NCBI GenBank assembly: GCA_017592775.1
Contig: JAGFNJ010000007.1
Location: forward strand, 1-64,000
Reading direction: 5' to 3'
DNA from: Candidatus Accumulibacter conexus
GTDB taxonomy: Bacteria; Pseudomonadota; Gammaproteobacteria; Burkholderiales; Rhodocyclaceae
Length of the DNA stretch: 64,000 bases
In this document: positions 56,780-64,000 of the stretch, one piece after another
Layout of the letters: every line of letters begins with the position of its first letter
Position numbering within the stretch: the stretch's first letter is position 1
The notes under the pieces: generated by a model
What the model saw: only the letters and a program-made list of their open reading frames with translations
The model's database searches: none
What the model was told of the DNA's origin: nothing
Position numbers and translations under genes: made by a program

Positions 56780-57919
56780 CTAGTCGTGCGTCAGTTCGCC
56801 GGCCAGTCGCCAGCCGGCTGACAGCTCTTCGGGAAGCTGTCCGGTGTCCAGGGTGACGGCGAGAGCGGCGCGCTCGCGCTCGCAACCCAGACCGGCCTGC
56901 TGCAACCAGCTCTCGCTGTAGTAGGTGTGGCGGTAGCGATCGCCCGAATCGCAGAGCAGGGTGACGACCGAGCCCTGCACACCGCGCTCCCGCATCCGCG
57001 CCATGCACGCCAGCGTGGCGATCAGGTTGGTGCCGGTCGAGGCACCGACACTGCGTCCGAGACGGGCCGTGAGTTCGTGCATCGCCGCCAGTGACCAGAC
57101 GTCCGGGACCGCGACCATGGCATCGATGACCTGCGGCAGGAAGGACGCCTCGACGCGCGGGCGGCCGATGCCTTCGATGCGCGAGCCCGCATGCAGCGAG
57201 AGGTCGGGCTGGCGGGTGCGGTAGTGATCGAAGAATACCGAGTATTCCGGGTCGGCCGCACAGACGCGGGTCGTGCGGGCACAGTAGCGGACGTAACGAC
57301 CGATGGTGGCGACGGTGCCGCCGGTGCCGGCACCGGAGACGATCCACCCCGGCACCGGGTGACGCTCGAGACGCATCTGCTGAAAGATCGACTCGGCGAT
57401 GTTGTTGTTCGCGCGCCAGTCGGTCGCCCGCTCGGCGTAGGTGAATTGGTCGAGAAAATGGCCACCGAGTTCGTCGGCCAGTCGCCTGGATTCGCTGCCG
57501 ATGGCCGCCGGATCGTCGACCAGTTGGCAGCGCCCACCCTGGAACTCGATCGCGGCGATCTTCTCGCTCGAGGTCACCGCCGGCATCACGGCGACAAAGG
57601 GCAGCGAGAGGAGACGGGCGAAATAGGCTTCCGAGATCGCCGTCGAACCGCTCGACGCCTCGACGACGGGGGCTCCCTGGCGCAGCCAGCCGTTGCAGAG
57701 CGCGTAAAGAAACAGCGAGCGCGCGAGGCGATGCTTGAGGCTGCCCGTCGGATGACTCGATTCGTCCTTGAGATACAGGTCCACCTGCGGAAAGCCGGGC
57801 AACGGCAGGGGAATCAGGTGCGTGTCGCTGGAGCGCTGGAAATCGGCCTCGATGCGGCGCACGGCAGCGAGTTCCCAGGCCCTCTCGCTGCCTGCCGCAG
57901 CTGGCATGCTCGTCTTCAT
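56780..57919 (-). CDS. PLP-dependent cysteine synthase-family enzyme (Cds1-like)
   Basis: A 379-residue fold-type II PLP enzyme. The Schiff-base lysine is Lys62 in [40 protein letters not shown] binds the substrate carboxylate and [20 protein letters not shown] binds the PLP phosphate. The N-terminus and the PTGSLKHR motif differ from CysK/CysM and match the Cds1-type L-cysteine desulfhydrase group, which makes sulfide and pyruvate from cysteine. Role in sulfur metabolism is inferred. It is divergent from apbC, which builds Fe-S clusters. Confidence 0.85.
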   Translation of the reverse strand: MKTSMPAAAGSERAWELAAVRRIEADFQRSSDTHLIPLPLPGFPQVDLYLKDESSHPTGSLKHRLARSLFLYALCNGWLRQGAPVVEASSGSTAISEAYFARLLSLPFVAVMPAVTSSEKIAAIEFQGGRCQLVDDPAAIGSESRRLADELGGHFLDQFTYAERATDWRANNNIAESIFQQMRLERHPVPGWIVSGAGTGGTVATIGRYVRYCARTTRVCAADPEYSVFFDHYRTRQPDLSLHAGSRIEGIGRPRVEASFLPQVIDAMVAVPDVWSLAAMHELTARLGRSVGASTGTNLIATLACMARMRERGVQGSVVTLLCDSGDRYRHTYYSESWLQQAGLGCERERAALAVTLDTGQLPEELSAGWRLAGELTHD

Positions 57920-58051
57920 GGGCAGAGTCTAGCAGCCCGCGCGAGCGGCGGCAAAACCCCGTGCGAGACCCGCCACTGCGCGCGGCACGCGATTCTGGGT
58001 TAAACTATAGTAAATTGCTCAAGTATCCATCAATCACGGGAACGCGAACAG

Positions 58052-59143
58052 ATGTCCATCACGACGGAAGCGGTGCACGCAGCACTGAAACAAATCATCG
58101 ACCCCAATACACGCAAGGATTACCTGTCGACGCGGTCGGCAAGAAACATCAGGATCGACGGTGCCGATGTCTCGCTCGACATCGAACTCGGGTATCCGGC
58201 CAGAAGCCAGATCGACGCCATCCGGCGATGCGTGATCGACGGTCTGCGAACGATCCCGGGGATCGGCAACGTCAGCGCCAACGTCGCGTCGGGCATCGTG
58301 GCACACACCGTGCAGCGTGGACTGAAGCCGCTGCCGGGGGTGAAGAACATCATCGCCATTGCCTCCGGCAAGGGTGGCGTCGGCAAGAGCACGACGGCCG
58401 TCAATCTGGCGCTGGCGCTGGCGCAGGAGGGCGCGACCGTCGGTCTGCTCGATGCCGATATCTATGGCCCGTCGCAGCCACAGATGCTCGGCCTCGCCGG
58501 CAGGCGACCCGAGTCGAGCGACGGCGTGTCGATGGATCCGCTGCTCGCACACGGGCTGCAGGCGATGTCGATCGGTTTCATGATCGACATCGATTCGCCG
58601 ATGGTCTGGCGCGGCCCAATGGTGACACAGGCTCTCGAGCAACTGCTGAAGCAGACCAACTGGCAGGATGTCGATTACCTGCTGGTCGACATGCCGCCGG
58701 GGACGGGCGACACGCAGCTCACCCTGTCGCAGAAGGTTCCGGTCACCGGCGCGGTGATCGTCACGACACCGCAGGACATCGCCCTCATCGATGCGCGCAA
58801 GGGGTTGAAGATGTTCGAGAAGGTCGGCATCCCGATTCTCGGCCTGGTCGAGAACATGAGCATCCACATCTGCTCGCAGTGCGGGCATGAGGAGCACATC
58901 TTCGGTCACGGCGGCGGCGAGCAGATGTGCCGCGACTACGATACCGAGTTTCTCGGCGCTCTGCCGCTCGAGCTGTCGATCCGTGAACTGACCGATGCCG
59001 GTACACCGACGGTCGTCGGCGCACCGGATTCCCGGGCAGCCAGCATCTACCGCACGATTGCCCGCCGCCTGGCGGTGAAGGTCGCCGAGCGGGCACGCGA
59101 CATGAGTGCACGCTTTCCGAACATCGTCGTCCAGAACACCTGA
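58052..59143 (+). CDS. apbC: Mrp/ApbC-family Fe-S cluster carrier ATPase
   Basis: A 363-residue protein. Residues 1-90 are a MIP18/DUF59-like domain (ALKQIIDPNTRKDYLSTRSA, DGADVSLDIELGYPARSQID); the P-loop GKGGVGKST is at 106-114, followed by LLDADIYGPSQPQMLGLAGR and LLVDMPPGTGDTQLTLSQKV. The cluster-binding CxxC is ICSQCG near residue 275. It transfers [4Fe-4S] clusters to apoproteins. The upstream region contains TATAGT at 58006-58011 as a possible -10. Confidence 0.95.
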   Translation: MSITTEAVHAALKQIIDPNTRKDYLSTRSARNIRIDGADVSLDIELGYPARSQIDAIRRCVIDGLRTIPGIGNVSANVASGIVAHTVQRGLKPLPGVKNIIAIASGKGGVGKSTTAVNLALALAQEGATVGLLDADIYGPSQPQMLGLAGRRPESSDGVSMDPLLAHGLQAMSIGFMIDIDSPMVWRGPMVTQALEQLLKQTNWQDVDYLLVDMPPGTGDTQLTLSQKVPVTGAVIVTTPQDIALIDARKGLKMFEKVGIPILGLVENMSIHICSQCGHEEHIFGHGGGEQMCRDYDTEFLGALPLELSIRELTDAGTPTVVGAPDSRAASIYRTIARRLAVKVAERARDMSARFPNIVVQNT

Positions 59144-59255
59144 AGCGCCGCTGGCGCCCTGCCGCGCCGCCGCTCGCCAAGGCGGTTTCATCCGCTGCCC
59201 GGACCCCGTAGAATGAGCAGACTTTTCTCTCTCGGTGGGGTGCGGGTGGCGGCCA

Positions 59256-59822
59256 ATGTCAATCAAATCGGATAGGTGGATCCGCCGCATGGCGGAGCAG
59301 CACGGCATGATCGACCCCTTCGAACCGACGCAGGTGCGCGAGGTCGATGGTCGCCGCATCGTCTCCTACGGTACCTCCAGCTACGGTTATGACATCCGCT
59401 GTTCGGATGAATTCAAGCTGTTCACCAATCTCAACTCGACGATCGTGGACCCGAAGAACTTCGACCCGAACTCCTTCGTCGAGGTCAAGAACGACTTCTG
59501 CATCATCCCGCCCAACTCGTTTGCCCTTGCCCGGACGGTCGAGTACTTCCGCATTCCGCGCAGTGTTCTCACCGTTTGCCTGGGCAAGAGCACCTATGCG
59601 CGTTGCGGCATCATCGTCAACGTGACGCCCTTCGAACCCGAATGGGAGGGTCATGTCACGCTCGAATTCTCCAACACGACGCCACTGCCGGCGAAGATCT
59701 ACGCCAACGAAGGAATCGCGCAGGTATTGTTCTTCGAATCCGACGAGGAATGCGAGATTTCCTACAAGGATCGCGGTGGCAAGTACCAGGGTCAGGTGGG
59801 CGTGACCCTGCCCAAGATCTGA
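59256..59822 (+). CDS. dcd: dCTP deaminase
   Basis: A 188-residue trimeric dCTP deaminase. [60 protein letters not shown] (with [20 protein letters not shown] carrying the catalytic Glu) and [12 protein letters not shown] are family landmarks. It makes dUTP for thymidylate synthesis. ATG 59256 gives the standard N-terminus. The decarboxylase gene follows 107 bp downstream, as in related betaproteobacteria. Confidence 0.96.
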   Translation: MSIKSDRWIRRMAEQHGMIDPFEPTQVREVDGRRIVSYGTSSYGYDIRCSDEFKLFTNLNSTIVDPKNFDPNSFVEVKNDFCIIPPNSFALARTVEYFRIPRSVLTVCLGKSTYARCGIIVNVTPFEPEWEGHVTLEFSNTTPLPAKIYANEGIAQVLFFESDEECEISYKDRGGKYQGQVGVTLPKI

Positions 59823-59929
59823 GCTGCCCGCGAGGCCACCAGGAGAGCAACGGGCAGCACTGTGTTTCCGCCGCCGGCTGACACCGACGCTGCCGACATC
59901 TCACCCCGACCAGAGACTGGATTCCGCAG

Positions 59930-62167
59930 ATGCATTTCAATTTCCCGGTAATCGTCATCGACAAGGATTACCGCTCGGAAAACACCGGCGGAATCGGCAT
60001 TCGCGCGCTCGCCAAGGCGATCGAGAAGAAGGGCTTCGAGGTCTTCGGCGTCACCAGCTACGGCGACCTGACCTCCTTTGCGCAGCAGCAGAGCCGTGCC
60101 TCGGCCTTCATCCTGTCGATCGACGACGAGGAGTTCAAGCATGGCCGATCGGACCAGACGATCGCCAGCCTGCGCGCCTTCGTCAAGGAAATACGCTGCC
60201 GAAACGAGGACATTCCAATCTTCCTCTACGGCGAGACCCGCACCTCGCGCCACATTCCGAACGACGTCCTGCGCGAACTGCACGGTTTCATCCACATGTT
60301 CGAGGACACCGCCGAGTTCATCAGCCGCTACGTCGTCCGTGAAGCCAAGGCCTACCTCGAGAGCCTGGCGCCGCCCTTCTTCCGGGCGCTGACGCATTAC
60401 GCCGAGGACGGATCCTACTCCTGGCACTGTCCCGGTCATTCGGGCGGTGTCGCCTTCCTGAAGAGCCCGGTGGGGCGCATGTTCCACCAGTTCTTCGGTG
60501 AGAACATGCTGCGTGCCGATGTCTGCAATGCGGTCGAGGAACTCGGCCAGCTGCTCGACCACACCGGCCCGGTGGCGGCCTCCGAGCGCAACGCGGCGCG
60601 CATCTTCAACGCCGATCACCTGTTCTTCGTCACCAACGGTACCTCGACCTCGAACAAGATCGTCTGGCATTCGACCGTCGCCCCGGGCGACATCGTCATC
60701 GTCGACCGCAACTGCCACAAGTCGATTCTTCACTCGATCATCATGACCGGCGCCATCCCGGTGTTCCTGATGCCGACCCGCAACCATTACGGGATCATCG
60801 GCCCGATTCCGAAGGAGGAGTTTCTCTGGCAGAACATCCGCGCCAAGATCGAGGCACACCCCTTCGCGCGTGATGTCCGGAGCAAGCCGCGCGTGCTGAC
60901 CATCACCCAGAGCACCTACGACGGCATCCTGTACAACGTCGAGGAGATCAAGCAGATGCTCGACGGCGTCATCGACACCCTGCATTTCGACGAAGCGTGG
61001 TTGCCGCACGCGGCCTTCCATGACTTCTACGGCGACTACCATGCCATCGGCGCCGATCGGCCGCGCTGCCAGGATTCGATGATCTTCTCGACGCAATCGA
61101 CGCACAAGTTGCTCGCCGGGCTGTCGCAGGCATCGCAGATCCTGGTGCAGGAGTCGGCAGGACGCAAGCTCGACCGTGATGTCTTCAACGAAGCCTATCT
61201 GATGCACACCTCGACCTCGCCGCAGTACGCGATCATCGCCTCCTGCGACGTCGCCGCGGCGATGATGGAGGCCCCGGAGGGAACCGCGCTGGTCGAGGAG
61301 TCGATTGCCGAGGCGCTGAATTTCCGCAGCACGATGCGCAAGGTGGAAAGCGAGTGGGGTGCCGACTGGTGGTTCAAGGTTTGGGGGCCAGAGGATCTGA
61401 GCGGCGAGGGTCTCGAGGAACGCACGGCGTGGATCCTGAGGCCGGGCGAGCGCTGGCACGGCTTCGGCCAACTCGCCGAGGGTTTCAACATGCTCGACCC
61501 GATCAAGGCAACCATCATCACACCCGGGCTGGACGTGGACGGAGCATTCGCCGAGTGGGGCATCCCGGCGGCGATCGTCACCAAGTACCTGGCCGAACAT
61601 GGGATCATCGTCGAGAAGTGCGGTCTCTACTCGTTCTTCATCATGTTCACCATCGGCATCACCAAGGGTCGCTGGAATACCATGGTGACCGAGTTGCAGC
61701 AGTTCAAGGATGGCTACGACCAGAACCTGCCGCTATGGAAGGTCATGCCGGAGTTTCTGGGCAAGAACCCGCGCTACGACAGGTACGGGCTGAAGGATCT
61801 CTGCCGGCAGATTCACGGCGTCTATGCGGCCAACGACGTCGCGCATCTGACCACCCGCATGTACCTCTCGGACATGGAGCCGGCGATGAAACCGACCGAT
61901 GCCTTCGCCAAGATGGCGCACCGGGAGATTGACCGCGTGCCGATCGACGAACTCGAGGGGCGCATCACCAGCACCCTGCTGACGCCTTACCCGCCAGGAA
62001 TTCCGTTGCTGATCCCGGGCGAACGTTTCAATGCGACGATCGTCCGCTACCTGCAGTTCGCGCGCGATTTCAACGAACGCTTTCCCGGCTTCGAAACCGA
62101 CGTCCATGGCCTGGTCAAGGCGCTGGTCGATGGCAAGCCGGTGTATTCGGTAGACTGCGTCCGCTGA
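59930..62167 (+). CDS. Arginine/lysine/ornithine decarboxylase (fold-type I)
   Basis: A 745-residue PLP decarboxylase of the LdcC/AdiA/SpeF family. The N-terminal wing domain (1-130) resembles a response regulator (IGIRALAKAIEKKGFEVFGV, LSIDDEEF). SWHCPGHSGGVAFLKSPVGR opens the core; the PLP Lys is Lys393 in SMIFSTQSTHKLLAGLSQAS; the C-terminal domain contains TLLTPYPPGIPLLIPGERF. It decarboxylates a basic amino acid, consuming a proton; which one cannot be told from the sequence. It may serve polyamine or acid-stress physiology. Confidence 0.93.
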   Translation: MHFNFPVIVIDKDYRSENTGGIGIRALAKAIEKKGFEVFGVTSYGDLTSFAQQQSRASAFILSIDDEEFKHGRSDQTIASLRAFVKEIRCRNEDIPIFLYGETRTSRHIPNDVLRELHGFIHMFEDTAEFISRYVVREAKAYLESLAPPFFRALTHYAEDGSYSWHCPGHSGGVAFLKSPVGRMFHQFFGENMLRADVCNAVEELGQLLDHTGPVAASERNAARIFNADHLFFVTNGTSTSNKIVWHSTVAPGDIVIVDRNCHKSILHSIIMTGAIPVFLMPTRNHYGIIGPIPKEEFLWQNIRAKIEAHPFARDVRSKPRVLTITQSTYDGILYNVEEIKQMLDGVIDTLHFDEAWLPHAAFHDFYGDYHAIGADRPRCQDSMIFSTQSTHKLLAGLSQASQILVQESAGRKLDRDVFNEAYLMHTSTSPQYAIIASCDVAAAMMEAPEGTALVEESIAEALNFRSTMRKVESEWGADWWFKVWGPEDLSGEGLEERTAWILRPGERWHGFGQLAEGFNMLDPIKATIITPGLDVDGAFAEWGIPAAIVTKYLAEHGIIVEKCGLYSFFIMFTIGITKGRWNTMVTELQQFKDGYDQNLPLWKVMPEFLGKNPRYDRYGLKDLCRQIHGVYAANDVAHLTTRMYLSDMEPAMKPTDAFAKMAHREIDRVPIDELEGRITSTLLTPYPPGIPLLIPGERFNATIVRYLQFARDFNERFPGFETDVHGLVKALVDGKPVYSVDCVR

Positions 62168-62214
62168 GTCCCTGGCTCAGCGGCAGGAGCGGCACTGGCC
62201 TGCCGCCACCGGCC

Positions 62215-63732
62215 TCAGCGCCCGGCCGTTGGCGCCGGCGGCGGCACCTCGGCCAGATTGCCGCTGGCCGGCCCGGTCTCCGCATCGCTGGCCGGGACCG
62301 TTTCTTCGTCGTCTTCCGGCACCACCGGGTCGCCGGCTGAAGTATCCTCGACCAGGCGCTGGACGCCGTCCTCGCCCACCGCCGTGTCCTCGAAGCGGAG
62401 CAGCGTGATGCGGTGGTTGTCCATCTCGAGCACGGTCAGCCGGGCTCCCTCGAGCTGCACGGTATCACCAACCTTCGGTACGCTGCCCAGTCGCTTGTAG
62501 AACAGGCCGGCCAGCGTCACGTAGTCGTCATCCCTCGGGAACGGGAAGTCGACCAGGCTCTCGAGGTCCGAGACGCGCATCGAGGCATCGATCTCGTACT
62601 GGCTGCCGACCAGTTTCTTCACCCGTCTCGCCTGGCGGGTGAACTCGTCCTCATACTCGCCGACGATCTCCTCGAGGATGTCCTCGAGGGTGATGATCCC
62701 CTCCGTGCCACCATACTCGTCGATCACCACCGCCATCTGCTGCCGCGTCCGCTTGAAGTCCTTCAGCAGATCGCTCAGCAGCTTGCTGTTGGGCACGATG
62801 TACGGCGCCTGCGCAAAATCACCGACGGGTCGCCGGCTGACGTCATCGAGCTTGTCGCCGCTGCTCTCGGCCATGACGCTCAGCAGTTCCTTGATCGCCA
62901 CGACGCCGGTGATGCGGTCGAGGCTCTTGTCGTAGACCGGGAAACGCGCATGCGGCACGTCGCGGAACAGCCGCAGCGCCTCGGCCAGGGTCTCTTCGCG
63001 GGCCAGCGCACGAATCTGGGTGCGCGGGATCATCGCCTCGCGGACGGTGTGCTCGTCGAGCTTGAAGACGCCGCGAATCATCTCCGTCTCCTCGCGCGCG
63101 AGGGTTCCATCCTTTTCGCTCGCGGAGAGGATCATGCGGATCTCCTCGACCGACATCGTGAAGTGGCTTTCGCCGTGGCCTTCGAGGTTGCTCTGGCCGA
63201 ACAGCCGCAGCAGCCCATTTGAAGACATCTTCATGACGTAGATCAGCGGCCTGAAGGTGAGGTACAGCAGGTTGATCATGCCACCGACGGCCATGCTGAG
63301 CTGCTCCGCCTTGTGGAAGGCGAGCACCTTCGGTGCCAGTTCGCCGGCGACCACATGCAGGTACGAGATGACGACGAAGGCAAAGACGTAGGAGACGGTG
63401 TGCGCGGCCTTGACCAGCGCCTCGCTGTCGCCGAAGAGCGTCAAGGCGGCGACGAACCAGGGATCGGTCAGCGTGCTGATGGTCTCCATGCCGACTGCTC
63501 CGAGACCGAGCGAGACGAGGGTGATGCCGACCTGGGTCACCGAGTAGAATCGTTCCGGTTCGTTGTGCAGCATTTCGACGCGGGCGGCCCGTTTGTCGCC
63601 GTCCTCCGCCAGTTGGCGAATGCGGCTGCGCCGCGCCGACGAGATGGCGATCTCCGAGCCGACGAAGAACGCATTGCCGGCGATGAACACCAGGATCAGC
63701 ACCAGATTCATGTAAAGCGCCATCTGTTCCAT
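62215..63732 (-). CDS. CNNM/CorC-family transporter with CBS pair
   Basis: A 505-residue protein: CNNM (DUF21) membrane domain with four helices (1-190; MNLVLILVFIAGNAFFVGSE, VGITLVSLGLGAVGMETIST), two CBS domains (about 215-335; MIPRTQIRALAREETLAEAL, HARFPVYDKSLDRITGVVAI, DEYGGTEGIITLEDILEEIV) and a C-terminal CorC/HlyC domain (DYVTLAGLFYKRLGSVPKVG). The last 50 residues are an acidic/Pro tail. These proteins are linked to Mg2+/Co2+ export. AAAGGAGGGG precedes the ATG 63732. It is convergent with the decarboxylase gene. Confidence 0.92.
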   Translation of the reverse strand: MEQMALYMNLVLILVFIAGNAFFVGSEIAISSARRSRIRQLAEDGDKRAARVEMLHNEPERFYSVTQVGITLVSLGLGAVGMETISTLTDPWFVAALTLFGDSEALVKAAHTVSYVFAFVVISYLHVVAGELAPKVLAFHKAEQLSMAVGGMINLLYLTFRPLIYVMKMSSNGLLRLFGQSNLEGHGESHFTMSVEEIRMILSASEKDGTLAREETEMIRGVFKLDEHTVREAMIPRTQIRALAREETLAEALRLFRDVPHARFPVYDKSLDRITGVVAIKELLSVMAESSGDKLDDVSRRPVGDFAQAPYIVPNSKLLSDLLKDFKRTRQQMAVVIDEYGGTEGIITLEDILEEIVGEYEDEFTRQARRVKKLVGSQYEIDASMRVSDLESLVDFPFPRDDDYVTLAGLFYKRLGSVPKVGDTVQLEGARLTVLEMDNHRITLLRFEDTAVGEDGVQRLVEDTSAGDPVVPEDDEETVPASDAETGPASGNLAEVPPPAPTAGR

Positions 63733-64000
63733 GCAGTACCCCTCCTTTGTTGTCTCCGCTGCGGTCAGAACGCTGGCAGTGCCGGCAGCGGCACGGCGGG
63801 CGCCTGCCCACCGTTCATGATTGTTCGTCTAACGGGGGAATTCTCCGATATCCGCCTCGCGCAGGCCGAATGATACGCCATTGATGCCCGAATCCTAGCC
63901 GTTTGCGGCTCACCACAGCCGCCAGCGCCGGTCGCCCCGGCGTGCGCCAGCGGGCGACAGCCCGGCGTTGCGCTAGAATGCGCCATTTCTCCAGCACAAG
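63733..64000. other. Right end of window, intergenic
   Basis: No coding frame of credible type. A TAGAAT at 63974-63979 on the plus strand could be the -10 of a gene beginning beyond the window; the -35 region is poor. Confidence 0.35.

Overview
The window is GC-rich, densely coded bacterial chromosome. Gene content and order point to a betaproteobacterium of the Rhodocyclales, probably close to Candidatus Accumulibacter. Markers are a double-domain polyphosphate:AMP phosphotransferase, a DUF4212/VC_2705-type organic-acid symporter pair, a PEP-CTERM protein, B12-dependent ribonucleotide reductase, an oxygen-independent ubiquinone operon (ubiUVT) beside a UbiB homologue, and the rsmI-yraN-diaA-dolP and ftsYEX clusters. 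The genus is an inference from reading alone; no database search was possible.

Layout. 1-3.5 kb is accessory: the tail of a ribbon-helix-helix protein, a gene-free stretch with a MITE-like palindromic element, a halohydrin-dehalogenase-like SDR plus thioesterase operon, and a PIN/Phd toxin-antitoxin pair with two operator palindromes. 3.5-7 kb holds a hybrid histidine kinase and a LuxR-type regulator facing each other, and a PEP-CTERM protein. 7.2-8.6 kb encodes two complementary bacterioferritin subunits and a Bfd-like ferredoxin. 8.7-15.8 kb carries nrdJ with two NrdR boxes, a MaoC-phosphotransacetylase fusion and a molybdopterin oxidoreductase. 15.8-18.7 kb is the rsmI / yraN-HIRAN-diaA-dolP cluster. 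18.8-21.1 kb is a three-domain fusion (DUF2235 hydrolase, LecA-like beta-sandwich, glutathione S-transferase), the most unusual gene here. 21.1-23.7 kb is the symporter operon. From 23.9 kb on, housekeeping genes dominate: folB, plsY, tsaD, ubiTVU, dsbA, argS, ubiB, tyrS, coaD, rsmD, two M16 peptidases, ftsYEX, dgkA, rpiA, yggX, argA, pap, rsmE, apbC, dcd, a basic amino acid decarboxylase and a CorC-type transporter.

How it fits together. Several genes suit a life alternating between anoxic and oxic conditions: ubiUVT for ubiquinone without O2, a di-haem cytochrome c peroxidase, oxygen-indifferent NrdJ, organic-acid uptake, and polyphosphate-driven AMP phosphorylation. Two of them, ubiU and the peroxidase, have FNR/ANR-type palindromes with identical geometry relative to a -10 hexamer.

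Repeats include a 145-bp inverted-repeat element present twice (about 93% identical), each copy starting at the TGA stop codon of the gene before it, and two families of short dispersed repeats linking 3.0-3.3 kb with 6.5-7.2 kb. I saw no rRNA, tRNA, CRISPR array or transposase gene.
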